From Nocardia sp. NBC_01327 (GTDB taxonomy: Bacteria > Actinomycetota > Actinomycetes > Mycobacteriales > Mycobacteriaceae), in contig NZ_CP108383.1 in the NCBI RefSeq assembly GCF_035958815.1, positions 186,001-250,000 of the forward strand: a stretch of DNA of 64,000 nucleotides. The letters run 5' to 3'. Shown piece after piece: positions 35,031 to 43,859 of this stretch; positions within the stretch are counted from its first letter, which is position 1; each line of letters starts with the position of its first letter. A model generated the notes under the pieces. It ran no database searches and had not been told where the DNA came from. It worked only from the letters and a program-made list of their open reading frames with translations. The position numbers and the translations under genes are program-made.

Positions 35031-35507
35031 TCACAGCACCGCTAGGGCGGCGTCCAGCACCTCCGATAGCAGCGGTAGGGATTCATCGCGCTCGGGTGCG
35101 CGCGCCCACCAGCGGCCCTCATGGGTGTGGCGGCCTAATCCCGTGGGCAGGATGACATTACTGCGGTGCGGTCCGATATCCACGCTGTTGCGCTCCAACT
35201 GTTCGAGGCATTCTTCGGAGGGGTAACCATCGAACATCGCCAGGAAGGTGCGGCGCGGCGGCCGGTCGCGCACCAGCACCGGGCCGGGCACGCCGCGCAG
35301 CGTCAATTCGTCGAGTAGCAAGGCGCCCAACGGTTCCGGGGTATTGAGGGCCGCGATCGTATCCACCAGCGGCAGTACCACGAACCCCGGCGTGGTCACG
35401 TGCACATGCGGCAACCCGAACAGGGAGCGATACACACTCGCCCATTCCTGTGGGGTCGTCAGCTCGTCCAACCGCACAATCCACCCCTCGTCCGGGCTCT
35501 GCTCCAA
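35031..35507 (-). CDS. Orphan protein, paralogue of the product of 4206-4655
   Basis: 158 residues, cytoplasmic, no signal or membrane helix. It shares with the protein at 4206 the W-x-x-x-YR-x-x-FGLP start, the GFVVLPLVD strand, an RPPRRTFLAMFDG-like central strand and the closing VILPTGLGRHTHEGRWW block. Function unknown; possibly a shortened relative of primase-polymerase-like proteins, but this is a weak guess. It is the first gene of a two-gene operon with the DraG-like gene (6-base gap). Confidence 0.65.
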   Translation of the reverse strand: MEQSPDEGWIVRLDELTTPQEWASVYRSLFGLPHVHVTTPGFVVLPLVDTIAALNTPEPLGALLLDELTLRGVPGPVLVRDRPPRRTFLAMFDGYPSEECLEQLERNSVDIGPHRSNVILPTGLGRHTHEGRWWARAPERDESLPLLSEVLDAALAVL

Positions 35508-35685
35508 CGACGGCGATGTCGGTTATCAGTCAAAACCGGGCCCGTGCATCCCACCACCGATTTGGGTGAATCGTTCGCAAACTGTGGAGTACTCGCGACG
35601 TGCCCGGCGTCGCCAAGTCAGTGTACGAGCAGAATTACCGGGTAGCCTCCCAGTAGAGACAGGCATTCCCACCAGGAGGTTTGTC

Positions 35686-36171
35686 ATGCCCTGCGATTTG
35701 ATGCTGATCGCCTACGACGGATCCGAGAATGCGCGCCGCGCGGTCGAATACGCCGGGCGCTTCCTGGCCGCCGACCGAGCCGTGGTGCTCACCGCCTGGG
35801 AACCCATGGCGCGACAGGCCGCCCGGCTCTCCGGACTGTCGGGCGTGGTGCAACCGGAGTGGATGCCCGACGACGAGATCGAGGACATCGCGTTCGCGGA
35901 TGCCAAGAACATCAACTCCGAGGGCGTGCGGCTGGCGAAACTCGCCGGACTCAATGCCGAGGCGCGGACCGTCGAATGCACCACCACCATCTGGAACGGC
36001 ATTGTCGAGGTGGCCGACGAGCTGGATGTGGACATCATCGTGGCGGGCACCCGCGGAGCTACCGGAATCCGCGCGCTGCTGCACTCCAGCGTGGCCGACG
36101 CGGTGCTCAAACACTGCCATCGACCGGTGCTGCTGGTGCCGCCGGGCCGGACGCCGGAACCAAAACCGTGA
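35686..36171 (+). CDS. Universal stress protein (UspA family)
   Basis: 161 residues, a single USP domain. It starts DLMLIAYDGSENARRAVEYA and ends with the nucleotide-binding segment AGTRGATGIRALLHSSVADAVLKHC and PVLLVPP, which holds the G-x2-G-x9-S-S type ATP-binding pattern. AGGAGG 6 bases before ATG 35686 fixes the start; the longer frame from 35248 is discarded. These small ATP-binding proteins help survival under hypoxia or nutrient stress. The gene is alone. Confidence 0.9.
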   Translation: MPCDLMLIAYDGSENARRAVEYAGRFLAADRAVVLTAWEPMARQAARLSGLSGVVQPEWMPDDEIEDIAFADAKNINSEGVRLAKLAGLNAEARTVECTTTIWNGIVEVADELDVDIIVAGTRGATGIRALLHSSVADAVLKHCHRPVLLVPPGRTPEPKP

Positions 36172-36279
36172 GTGCACAACAACACTGGTCAGACGGTGTG
36201 AGGATGAGCACGGCGCGAGTCTGAGATCTGCGTCGCTCTGCGGTTTCGGCTCCGGCGGCGCGGACTATGGTCGGAAGCC

Positions 36280-37371
36280 ATGGACGGATTTCTGCTCGCG
36301 ACGCCCGCCGGCGTGGTACGCGCCACCGGGACCCGTATCGCCTTCGACGACGCGGGCGCCGCGGCGGCGGCGCTGCGGGCCGGTGATGTGGAGCTGATCG
36401 TCGGCGCGCTGCCGTTCGATCCGCGGCGCCGGGCCGCGCTGAGCGCACCCGCGCAGGCCGTCCACACCGCGGGACCGTGGCGACCGGCCGCACTGCCCGC
36501 ACTGCCGCAGGTGCGGGTCGTCTCCGAAATGCCCAGTGCCGCAGAACATGTAGCGCGGGTGACGAAACTCGTCGAACAGCTCAACGATCCGGGGCAGCCG
36601 CTGCGCAAGGTGGTGCTGGCGCGCTCGCTGCTCGCCGAGGCCGATGCGCCGCTGGAGCCGGAGGTGGTCGCCGCGCACCTGGTGACCCGGCATCCGCGCG
36701 CGAATGTCTACGCCGTCGACCTCACACCCGCCGGACGGCCCGGCGATACGCTGCTCGGCGCGACGCCCGAGGTGCTGGTGGCACGGCACGGCCGCACCGT
36801 CACCCTGAAACCGCTGGCCGGCACGCTGCCGCGGCTCGCCGATCCGGACGCCGACGCCGCGCAGGCACGAGAACTGCTGGCCAGCAGCAAGAATCGCGAT
36901 GAGCACGCGTATGTCATCGACTGGATCCGGGAACAGCTCACGCCGGTATGCAGCGAACTGCGCATCCCCGACGGGCCCGAACTGCTGCATACGCCCGAGG
37001 TATGGCATCTGGCCACACCCATCACCGCGGAATTGCGCGATCCCGGGATCACCGCCCTCGATCTGGCGGTGCTGCTGCACCCCACCCCCGCCATCTGCGG
37101 CACTCCCACCGATCTCGCGCTCGACGCCATCAACGACCTCGAGGGCGACCGCGGCTTCTACAGCGGCGCGGTCGGCTGGTGCGACGCCCGCGGCGACGGT
37201 GAATGGGTGGTCGCCATCCGCTGCGCCGAACTCTCCGCCGACGGCCGCTCGCTGCGCGCGTTCGGCGGCGGCGGCATCGTCGCGGCCTCCGATCCGCAGG
37301 CCGAACTGGTGGAAACCACCGCCAAACTGCGTACGTTCCTCAACGGGTTGCAGTGCGCGGTGCCGGAGTAA
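36280..37371 (+). CDS. Isochorismate synthase (EntC/DhbC/MenF type)
   Basis: 363 residues of the chorismate-binding fold. Conserved blocks are LLGATPEVLVARHG, LKPLAGTLPR, SSKNRDEHAYVIDWI, HLATPITAEL, HPTPAICGTP, EGDRGFYSGAVGW and FGGGGIVAASDPQAELVETTAKL. It converts chorismate to isochorismate for siderophores (salicylate or 2,3-dihydroxybenzoate) or menaquinone; no pathway genes lie next to it, so the pathway cannot be told. The Lys base is expected around RKVVLARS. TATGGT (36266-36271) ends 8 bases before ATG 36280, suggesting a nearly leaderless transcript. M. tuberculosis EntC (Rv3215) is a likely relative. Confidence 0.88.
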   Translation: MDGFLLATPAGVVRATGTRIAFDDAGAAAAALRAGDVELIVGALPFDPRRRAALSAPAQAVHTAGPWRPAALPALPQVRVVSEMPSAAEHVARVTKLVEQLNDPGQPLRKVVLARSLLAEADAPLEPEVVAAHLVTRHPRANVYAVDLTPAGRPGDTLLGATPEVLVARHGRTVTLKPLAGTLPRLADPDADAAQARELLASSKNRDEHAYVIDWIREQLTPVCSELRIPDGPELLHTPEVWHLATPITAELRDPGITALDLAVLLHPTPAICGTPTDLALDAINDLEGDRGFYSGAVGWCDARGDGEWVVAIRCAELSADGRSLRAFGGGGIVAASDPQAELVETTAKLRTFLNGLQCAVPE

Positions 37372-37451
37372 CAAACGGCCGTCGTTCGGCCACAAACGGG
37401 TTCACGCCCCTAACCGATCCCGCCCCGGCACTCCAGCATCACCCGCCCCAA

Positions 37452-37543
37452 GTTCGCGGCCCGGCTCGGTCTGGACTGAGTGGAGCGGGGGAGCGAAGCG
37501 GAGGAGCGGAGGGAGGGAAGACCGAGCTAGCAGGGCCGCGAAC
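37452..37543. repeat. Interrupted inverted repeat with an internal 15-base direct repeat unit
   Basis: Outer arms GTTCGCGGCC (37452-37461) and GGCCGCGAAC (37534-37543) and inner arms GCTCGGTCT (37464-37472) and AGACCGAGC (37519-37527) frame a purine-rich centre. GGAGCGAAGCGGAGG occurs at 37490-37504 and again at 37550-37564. It looks like a small intergenic repeat element. Apart from it, 37372-37632 holds no gene. Confidence 0.6.
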
Positions 37544-37632
37544 CCGCCCGGAGCGAAGCGGAGGGCCAAAGGCAGAGCCCACCTGCTAGGTTTGCTCGAG
37601 TTACGCATGCGTCGATGTATGGGAGTACCGCG

Positions 37633-37803
37633 ATGAAGTTTGCCGTCCCTGGTGTAGCGAGCGCTGCCGGCGGAGCCTTGATCGGGCTGGCTGCGGTCCT
37701 GGTCATCACGATGGCTGCGTCGCAGGACAAGCGCCCGGACATCGACCGGAGCGGCGACGCCGGCTCATCGCTGCTCAACAACGTTGATTACGGCGCGCGC
37801 TGA
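37633..37803 (+). CDS. DUF2613 small membrane protein
   Basis: 56 residues from ATG 37633 (GGGAG upstream; an ATG at 37615 is less likely). One membrane helix (residues ~8-28, ASAAGGALIGLAAVLVITMA) precedes a polar extracytoplasmic tail. It matches the small secreted/membrane protein Rv0236A that adjoins aftD in M. tuberculosis. The aftD frame begins within its last codons (overlap 37784-37803), so the two are co-translated and a partner role with AftD is plausible. Confidence 0.82.
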   Translation: MKFAVPGVASAAGGALIGLAAVLVITMAASQDKRPDIDRSGDAGSSLLNNVDYGAR

Positions 37804-40800
37804 CCGGCTGACCTCCGATCCTGCCGCCGCGACCGGTCCGTTCGGAGACCGGTCGCCGAATATCGAACCGCTGGGCCGCCGCTGGCTGCTCGGCACCATT
37901 GTCGCCGCCTTCCTGCTGACCTTCCTGCAGGCTCCCGGCCTCACCGTGGCCGATACCAAATACGACCTGGCCCAGAATCCGCTCGGCTTCCTCACCCGCG
38001 CCGCGCACCTGTGGAGTAGCCAGGCCCCGATGGGTCAGGTGCAGAACCAGGCCTACGGATACTTCTTCCCGCACGGCGCGTTCTTCTCCCTCGGCCATCT
38101 GCTCGGCCTGCCCGCCTGGATCACCCAGCGCATCTGGTGGGCGCTGCTGCTGCTGGCCGGCTTCTGGGGCATCATCCGCCTCTGCGAAGCCCTCGGCATC
38201 GGCAGCCGCGGCTCCCGCATCATCGCCGCCATCGCCTTCGCCCTCTCCCCCCGCGTCCTCACCACCCTCGGCTCCATCTCCTCCGAAACCCTCCCGATGA
38301 TGTTGGCGCCCTGGGTCTTGCTCGCCCCGGCCGCCCTCGGAGCCGCGATAACCCGCCGCCGCACCGCCGGCGACAACCCCTCGACCCGCGAAAACACCTC
38401 AGCGCCAAGCGGCCTCGCAGCAGGGGCTCGCCAGATGTGGCACGGCATCATCCATCGGCGGCCGGGCGACCCGGCCTCGGCGGCGGCGAAGCCGAGGGCG
38501 GCCGAGGCGAACGGCGCGCGGGCCCACGCTTCCGCAGCTGCTCCGGCAGCCGGCGCGGATGTCTCTGTGTCCGATGGTGGCCGGGTAGTGCGGTGGTGGC
38601 GCGGATTCCTGGCCGGCGGGGGTCAGGGATTGCGGGGGGCGGCTACTCCTGCCGGGAGCGCAATGGCGCTGGCGCTCATGGGGTCTGTGAATGCGGTGGC
38701 CACGGCGGCCGCGTTCTTGCCCGCGGCGCTGTGGTGGGTGTCGTATCGGCCCAATCGGGCGTGGTGGCGGTTCACGCGGGTGTGGATTCCGATGTTGGTG
38801 CTGGCCACGTTCTGGTGGGTGGTGCCACTGCTGTTGCTGGGCAAGGTGAGTCCGCCGTTCCTGGACTTCATCGAATCGTCCGGGGTGACCACGCAGTGGG
38901 CGTCGCTCGGGGAGGTGCTGCGGGGGACCGACAGTTGGACGCCGTTCGTCTCTCCGGAGCGGATCGCGGGTGCGGTGCTGGTGACGCAGCCTGCTGCGGT
39001 GCTGGCCACCGGGCTGCTGGCGGCCGCGGGGATCGCCGGGCTGGCCATGCGGTCCATGCCCAGCCGGGGGCGGCTCGTACTGATTCTGTGTGTGGGACTG
39101 GTCGGAATCTGCGCCGGCTATGCCGGGGATCTGGGTGGGCCGTTCGCGGAGCAGGTGCGGACCTTCCTCGACTCCGGCGGTGCGCCGCTGCGCAATGTGC
39201 ACAAGCTGGAGCCGCTCATCCGGCTGCCGCTCGTGCTCGGGCTGGCACATCTGCTGAGCCGGGTGCCGCTGCCCGCCTCGGTGCCGATGCCGGTGTGGCG
39301 CAGGGCATTCGCACATCCCGAACGCGATCGCATGGTGGCGGTCGGCGCGCTGATCCTGACGGCGCTGGCACTGTCGACCTCGCTGGCCTGGACCGGGAAG
39401 CTCGCGCCGAGCGGTGCGTACGAGAAGGTCCCGGGCTACTGGCAGCAGACGGCGGATTGGCTGGCGCACAATGCCTCCGGCACCCGGGCGCTGGTGGTGC
39501 CGGGCGCGCCCTTCGCCAGTCAGATATGGGGCCTGACACGCGACGAACCGCTGCAAGCCCTGGCGAGTACACCCTGGGCGATCCGAGATTCGGTGCCGCT
39601 CAACCCACCCGGCGCGATTCGGGCCATGGATTCGGTACAGCGGCTCATCGCCGACGGGCGGCCCTCGGTGGGGCTCGCGGCCACGCTCACCGATCAGGGC
39701 ATCGGAATCCTGGTGCTGCGCAATGATCTCGACCCGGAGACCTCACGGTCCACCCGTCCCATGCTCGCGCACCGCGCCATCGAAGGTTCACCGGGACTGA
39801 GCAAAATCGCGGAATTCGGCGATCCGATCGAGACCGGGCATGTGGACGGTCTGGTCGCGGACGCGGATCTGCGGCCCAGCTATCCGGCCATCGAGATCTA
39901 CCGCGTCGCGGGTAGGGCACTCGGCACGCCGACCGAACTGCGCAGCGGAGTCGGCGCGCCAGATTCGTTCCCGGGCGCGTACACCGTTCCGCTGGACAGT
40001 GTTCCGGTGGTGCAGGGCGGGCCGGAGGCGCTGGAACGATTGCGGCGCAATCCCGCAACACCCAGCGGGCCGACCCTGCTGGCCGCCGATGCGGCGCAGG
40101 CGGGACTGCCGACGGATGGGGTCACAATTACCGACACACCGATGGATCGGGAAACCGACTTCGGGCGCGTCGACAACCACAATTCGGCATTGCGCGCGCC
40201 GGGCGATCCCCGGCGCACCCACAATCTGGTGCCCGACTATCCGGTGCCCGGGGCGCCGCTGGTGGAGGGCGAATGGTCCGGCGCGACCGTCACCGTCTCC
40301 AGTTCCGCGGCCGATGCCACGCAGCTGGGCGGGGCCGCACCGGGCAGTTCGACCGCCGCGGTGGTGGACGGGGATCCGTCCACGGCCTGGATCAGCAATG
40401 GCACCGAACACGCACTGGGCCAATGGCTTCGACTGGATCTGGACAAGCCGGTCAGCTCGGCCGTGCTGCATGTGACCACCAGCGGCGCCGCCATCGGCAG
40501 CCCCGTGAAGTGGCTGGAGGTGGCCACCGCCAAGGGCACCGTCGCCGCGCGCATCAGCGAACCCGGGGTGTCGGTGCCGGTCGCACTGCCGCCCGGTAAG
40601 ACCGATTGGGTGAAGATCACCGCCGCCAGCACCGAGAACGGCAGCAGCGGTGGGCAATTCGGCATCAGCGAACTGAGTCTGGACAATTACGCGGACCGGG
40701 ATAATCCGGTCACCGTGGATATCCGGCATCGCACCGTCCTGCCGGCCACACCCGCCGGTGCGCAGGTGCGGGGCTGGGATCTGGGCCAGGAATTCCCCGG

Positions 40801-42475
40801 CCGCAGTTCCTGTTTCGACTCCCCCGATCGGGTGCGCTGCAGTAAGGCATTGGCGCTGTCCGCCGAGGAACCGGGCCTGTTCGAGCGCACCCTGACCGTG
40901 CCGCAACCCCTCACCGTGACACCGGATCTGCTCGTCCGCGCACGGCCCGGACCGGCCCTGGACAACCTGCTCACCGATCACGACCGCCCCGCCGCGCACG
41001 GTCAGGCCGATGTCGCCGACCCGCGCGGCTCCGCCCTCGCCGCCACCGACGGCGATCCACGCACCAGCTGGACCGCGCCGGAGACCACGGTCCGCGAAAA
41101 GACCGGCGGCAAACCCACACTCACCATCGACCTGCCCGGGCCCACCCTGGTGACGGGCCTGGAAGTGGCGCCCGCCCTGGGTGATCTGCCCGCCCACCCG
41201 ACCGCCCTCTCGGTGAACCTCGGCGACGGCCCGCAGGTCCGCACCGTCGACCCCGCCTCCGGCGTCGCCACCCGCATCGAACTGCACCCGCACGTCACCG
41301 ACCGCATCGAGCTCAGCATCCAGTCGTGGGATCCCGTACTCGACCAGACTGCACTGGGTTTCGCACAGGAACAACCCCCCGGCCTCGCCGAAGTAATCGT
41401 CCTGGGCCCCGACTACCCGGCCCCCGCACCACCCGACCGCCTCCTCACCATCGACTGCGACCACGGCCCCACCCTCGCCGCCGCCGGCCGCCTGCTGCAC
41501 ACCACGATCACCGCCACCGCCGCCGAATTACGCTCCGGCGCACCGATTCCCGCCACGGTCTGCGCCGAGGACAGCACCACACCCGCAGACAGCAGCACCG
41601 GACCGCACGACAATCGCGTTCCGAACGGCGACTCTGCCGATCCGAACGGCGACTCGAGCGGCACCGCAACCACATTCGATCTGCCGACCGGGCCCATCGA
41701 CGTCACCGTCGCCCCGACCGACCTGTTCAGCGTCGATGAGCTGCGCTTGAACCGAACCGCATCGGCTGCGGACGCCCCGGCGACTGCCGCCGGTACAGCG
41801 GCTCCCGGAAGCCCTGCGGCCCAGGCGGATCCGGCCCCCGGTGGAGCACCATCGAGCAGCGTGGCGGGTACCGCATCGGCTGGAGTGCGTGCACCTGCGG
41901 GGACTCAGCTGCTGGTGCTGCCGCTGAGCACGAATGTCGGCTGGCGGGCCGTGACTGCCGACGGGCACGTGTTGAAGCCGGTGGTGATCGACGGATGGCA
42001 GCAGGCGTGGTTGGTGCCGCCGGGGACCAAGGGGCCGTTCACCCTCGAGTTCCCGGCCGATCGGTGGTATCGGGTCGCGATCTTCGGCGGGTTGCTGCTC
42101 CTGATTCCCCTTGTGGTGCTGGCTTTCCGGAGCGCCCGCACGCCGGTCCGGGCGGACGGTCCCGCGCCGCGGACGTGGCGCAGTCGCACCGTGGGCGCGG
42201 CCGGGCTGGCCGTCGCGGCGGGGCTGATCGCCGGTCCGACCGGAATCGTGCTCACCGCACTGGGATTGGTCGCGGCGTATTTCCGGCCGCGGGAGTGGTC
42301 GCGAGTACTCGTCGCGATCGCCTTTGCGGGAACGGCGATTTCCGCTGCCGCGCTCTCCACCGGTCCGTGGCGTTCACCCGAGGGGTACATGGGCGCCTCG
42401 CTGTGGGTGCAGTTCCCCGCGCTCGTCGCGATTGTCGCGCTGGGTCTTTCCGCGCTGCCGTCGCGCCGGGACTGA
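37784..42475 (+). CDS. aftD: Alpha-(1->3)-arabinofuranosyltransferase AftD
   Basis: About 1563 residues, a GT-C membrane glycosyltransferase that adds branching arabinofuranose from decaprenyl-phospho-arabinose to arabinogalactan and lipoarabinomannan. The N-terminal helices with FLQAPGLTVADTKYDLAQNP (catalytic acidic residue in the first outer loop), QNQAYGYFFPHGAFF and SPRVLTTLGSISSETLPMML are unmistakable AftD. Two carbohydrate-binding-like (F5/8 type) modules are seen around residues 855-980 (VVDGDPSTAWIS) and 1080-1190 (DGDPRTSW), and four closing membrane helices. Compared with mycobacterial AftD there are extra low-complexity inserts (~residues 195-290 and 1265-1380). The start is TTG 37784 overlapping DUF2613; the exact first codon is uncertain. 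Confidence 0.95.
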   Translation: MITARADRLTSDPAAATGPFGDRSPNIEPLGRRWLLGTIVAAFLLTFLQAPGLTVADTKYDLAQNPLGFLTRAAHLWSSQAPMGQVQNQAYGYFFPHGAFFSLGHLLGLPAWITQRIWWALLLLAGFWGIIRLCEALGIGSRGSRIIAAIAFALSPRVLTTLGSISSETLPMMLAPWVLLAPAALGAAITRRRTAGDNPSTRENTSAPSGLAAGARQMWHGIIHRRPGDPASAAAKPRAAEANGARAHASAAAPAAGADVSVSDGGRVVRWWRGFLAGGGQGLRGAATPAGSAMALALMGSVNAVATAAAFLPAALWWVSYRPNRAWWRFTRVWIPMLVLATFWWVVPLLLLGKVSPPFLDFIESSGVTTQWASLGEVLRGTDSWTPFVSPERIAGAVLVTQPAAVLATGLLAAAGIAGLAMRSMPSRGRLVLILCVGLVGICAGYAGDLGGPFAEQVRTFLDSGGAPLRNVHKLEPLIRLPLVLGLAHLLSRVPLPASVPMPVWRRAFAHPERDRMVAVGALILTALALSTSLAWTGKLAPSGAYEKVPGYWQQTADWLAHNASGTRALVVPGAPFASQIWGLTRDEPLQALASTPWAIRDSVPLNPPGAIRAMDSVQRLIADGRPSVGLAATLTDQGIGILVLRNDLDPETSRSTRPMLAHRAIEGSPGLSKIAEFGDPIETGHVDGLVADADLRPSYPAIEIYRVAGRALGTPTELRSGVGAPDSFPGAYTVPLDSVPVVQGGPEALERLRRNPATPSGPTLLAADAAQAGLPTDGVTITDTPMDRETDFGRVDNHNSALRAPGDPRRTHNLVPDYPVPGAPLVEGEWSGATVTVSSSAADATQLGGAAPGSSTAAVVDGDPSTAWISNGTEHALGQWLRLDLDKPVSSAVLHVTTSGAAIGSPVKWLEVATAKGTVAARISEPGVSVPVALPPGKTDWVKITAASTENGSSGGQFGISELSLDNYADRDNPVTVDIRHRTVLPATPAGAQVRGWDLGQEFPGRSSCFDSPDRVRCSKALALSAEEPGLFERTLTVPQPLTVTPDLLVRARPGPALDNLLTDHDRPAAHGQADVADPRGSALAATDGDPRTSWTAPETTVREKTGGKPTLTIDLPGPTLVTGLEVAPALGDLPAHPTALSVNLGDGPQVRTVDPASGVATRIELHPHVTDRIELSIQSWDPVLDQTALGFAQEQPPGLAEVIVLGPDYPAPAPPDRLLTIDCDHGPTLAAAGRLLHTTITATAAELRSGAPIPATVCAEDSTTPADSSTGPHDNRVPNGDSADPNGDSSGTATTFDLPTGPIDVTVAPTDLFSVDELRLNRTASAADAPATAAGTAAPGSPAAQADPAPGGAPSSSVAGTASAGVRAPAGTQLLVLPLSTNVGWRAVTADGHVLKPVVIDGWQQAWLVPPGTKGPFTLEFPADRWYRVAIFGGLLLLIPLVVLAFRSARTPVRADGPAPRTWRSRTVGAAGLAVAAGLIAGPTGIVLTALGLVAAYFRPREWSRVLVAIAFAGTAISAAALSTGPWRSPEGYMGASLWVQFPALVAIVALGLSALPSRRD

Positions 42476-42477
42476 AT

Positions 42478-43695
42478 TCAGCCGACGCGGCGGCGCATCC
42501 ACTGCCGCACCGGCTCTTCGACGAGCGCGAAACTGGCGGCGGCCAGCGGCAGGGTGAACGCCAGGGTCAGCACATAGACCAGCACGAAATGCCCGCGGAA
42601 CGGAATGATGCCGAAGACCGGGAAGATGATCGACAGTACGGCCAGATGCCAGATGAAGATTCCGAACGACCAGCGGCCCAGGGTCGCGGCGGTGCGGCTC
42701 TCCAGCCATCGATGCCGGATATCGGGCCGCAGCACCAGCGGGGCCAGCAGGCTGAATCCGATGACCGCGCCCAGCAGCGTCTTCATGACGTACTGCCAGG
42801 GTTCGCCGTGCTTGAGCCCCTCCGGACCACCCAGATCGGTCGCGGCCAGCAGCATGGCGGCCACCGCCAGCGGCCACATCAGCCAGCGATTACCGGCGAT
42901 GCGCCGCCAGTGCGGCGCCTCGAGATCGATGAGCTCGGCCAGCAGCATCCCCATGGCGAACCACGGCAGATATCCCGGCAGCCAATTGTCGGCGTGAATC
43001 GCCTCCGGCGTGGGGACCGGAATGAAATTCCAGCCCAGGAAGACGAAGGCCAGCCCGAGTATCACCGGCACCCGCCACCGCGCTCGCGCCCCGCGCAACC
43101 ACACCATGGCGAAAGCCAGCAGCGGCAGCACCGCGTAGAAGGCCACCTCGACCGACAGACTCCACATCTGGGTGAGCCCGTCGGTGAGGGTGTAGGGCAC
43201 GAAGACCTGCGTCAATGCGAGATTGGACAGCCACACTCGCAGTCCCGCGGTATGCGCGGCGTTCGGCAGCAGAATCAGCACCGTGCACACCACAACCCAG
43301 TAGGCGGGCAGGATGCGGGCGGCGCGATGCAGCAGATATCGACCGGCCGGAGGCGAAGCGCCGAGCCCCCGCGCGGCCGCGGCATGCGGACGCCACAGCA
43401 GGAATCCGGAGAGCACGAAGAAAACCGCGACCGCCATATCGAAGCGCTCGAGCACCCGGCCGATCACCGGATAACCCGCGGCGCCGGTTTGGAACGCCAC
43501 GTGCGTGAGCATGACGCCGAGTGCGGCGAGCGCGCGCATGCCCTCCAGCGCGGGCACGAAAACGCCGGGGCGGCGGACGGATCGGGCATCGAGGTCCGCA
43601 CTCGCCTCGGGTGAGGCGGCCGCCCGGACCGGCGGAACCGGTTCGGAGGGCGGGTGCAGAGTCGCTGTCATCGTGTCCAGTTTGCCTTGTCGCAT
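42478..43695 (-). CDS. Membrane acyltransferase, possibly the trehalose monomycolate acetyltransferase TmaT
   Basis: 405 residues of the acyltransferase-3 family with about ten membrane helices. LEGMRALAALGVMLTHVAFQ has the conserved Arg and His near the N-terminus, followed by FFVLSGFLLWRPHAAA, RAARILPAYW and the QMWSLSVEVAFY motif. The position next to aftD and DUF3068 matches Rv0228, the homologue (to my recollection) of the corynebacterial TmaT that acetylates trehalose monomycolate before MmpL3 transport. The first ~45 residues are a Pro/Ala-rich cytoplasmic leader; ATG 43671 is an alternative start. Convergent with aftD (2-base gap). Confidence 0.8.
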   Translation of the reverse strand: MRQGKLDTMTATLHPPSEPVPPVRAAASPEASADLDARSVRRPGVFVPALEGMRALAALGVMLTHVAFQTGAAGYPVIGRVLERFDMAVAVFFVLSGFLLWRPHAAAARGLGASPPAGRYLLHRAARILPAYWVVVCTVLILLPNAAHTAGLRVWLSNLALTQVFVPYTLTDGLTQMWSLSVEVAFYAVLPLLAFAMVWLRGARARWRVPVILGLAFVFLGWNFIPVPTPEAIHADNWLPGYLPWFAMGMLLAELIDLEAPHWRRIAGNRWLMWPLAVAAMLLAATDLGGPEGLKHGEPWQYVMKTLLGAVIGFSLLAPLVLRPDIRHRWLESRTAATLGRWSFGIFIWHLAVLSIIFPVFGIIPFRGHFVLVYVLTLAFTLPLAAASFALVEEPVRQWMRRRVG

Positions 43696-43716
43696 GGATG
43701 TGTGATCACCCCGTGT

Positions 43717-43744
43717 TTGACTTCCGGCCGTTTCGCGATATTTT
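43717..43744 (+). promoter_or_regulatory. Promoter of the DUF3068 gene
   Basis: TTGACT (43717-43722) and TATTTT (43739-43744) with a 16-base spacer give a near-consensus vegetative promoter and a ~105-base leader before ATG 43860. Confidence 0.6.
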
Positions 43745-43859
43745 CCCGCCTCGGCGAGACTCTTCCGGGCCCTGGACTGTTAGTGTCGGGGCTCACGAGT
43801 GCTGTGCGGCGACCACAGTACTAATCGGAATGACCTGTTCGACGACGAGGAGAACCTGC

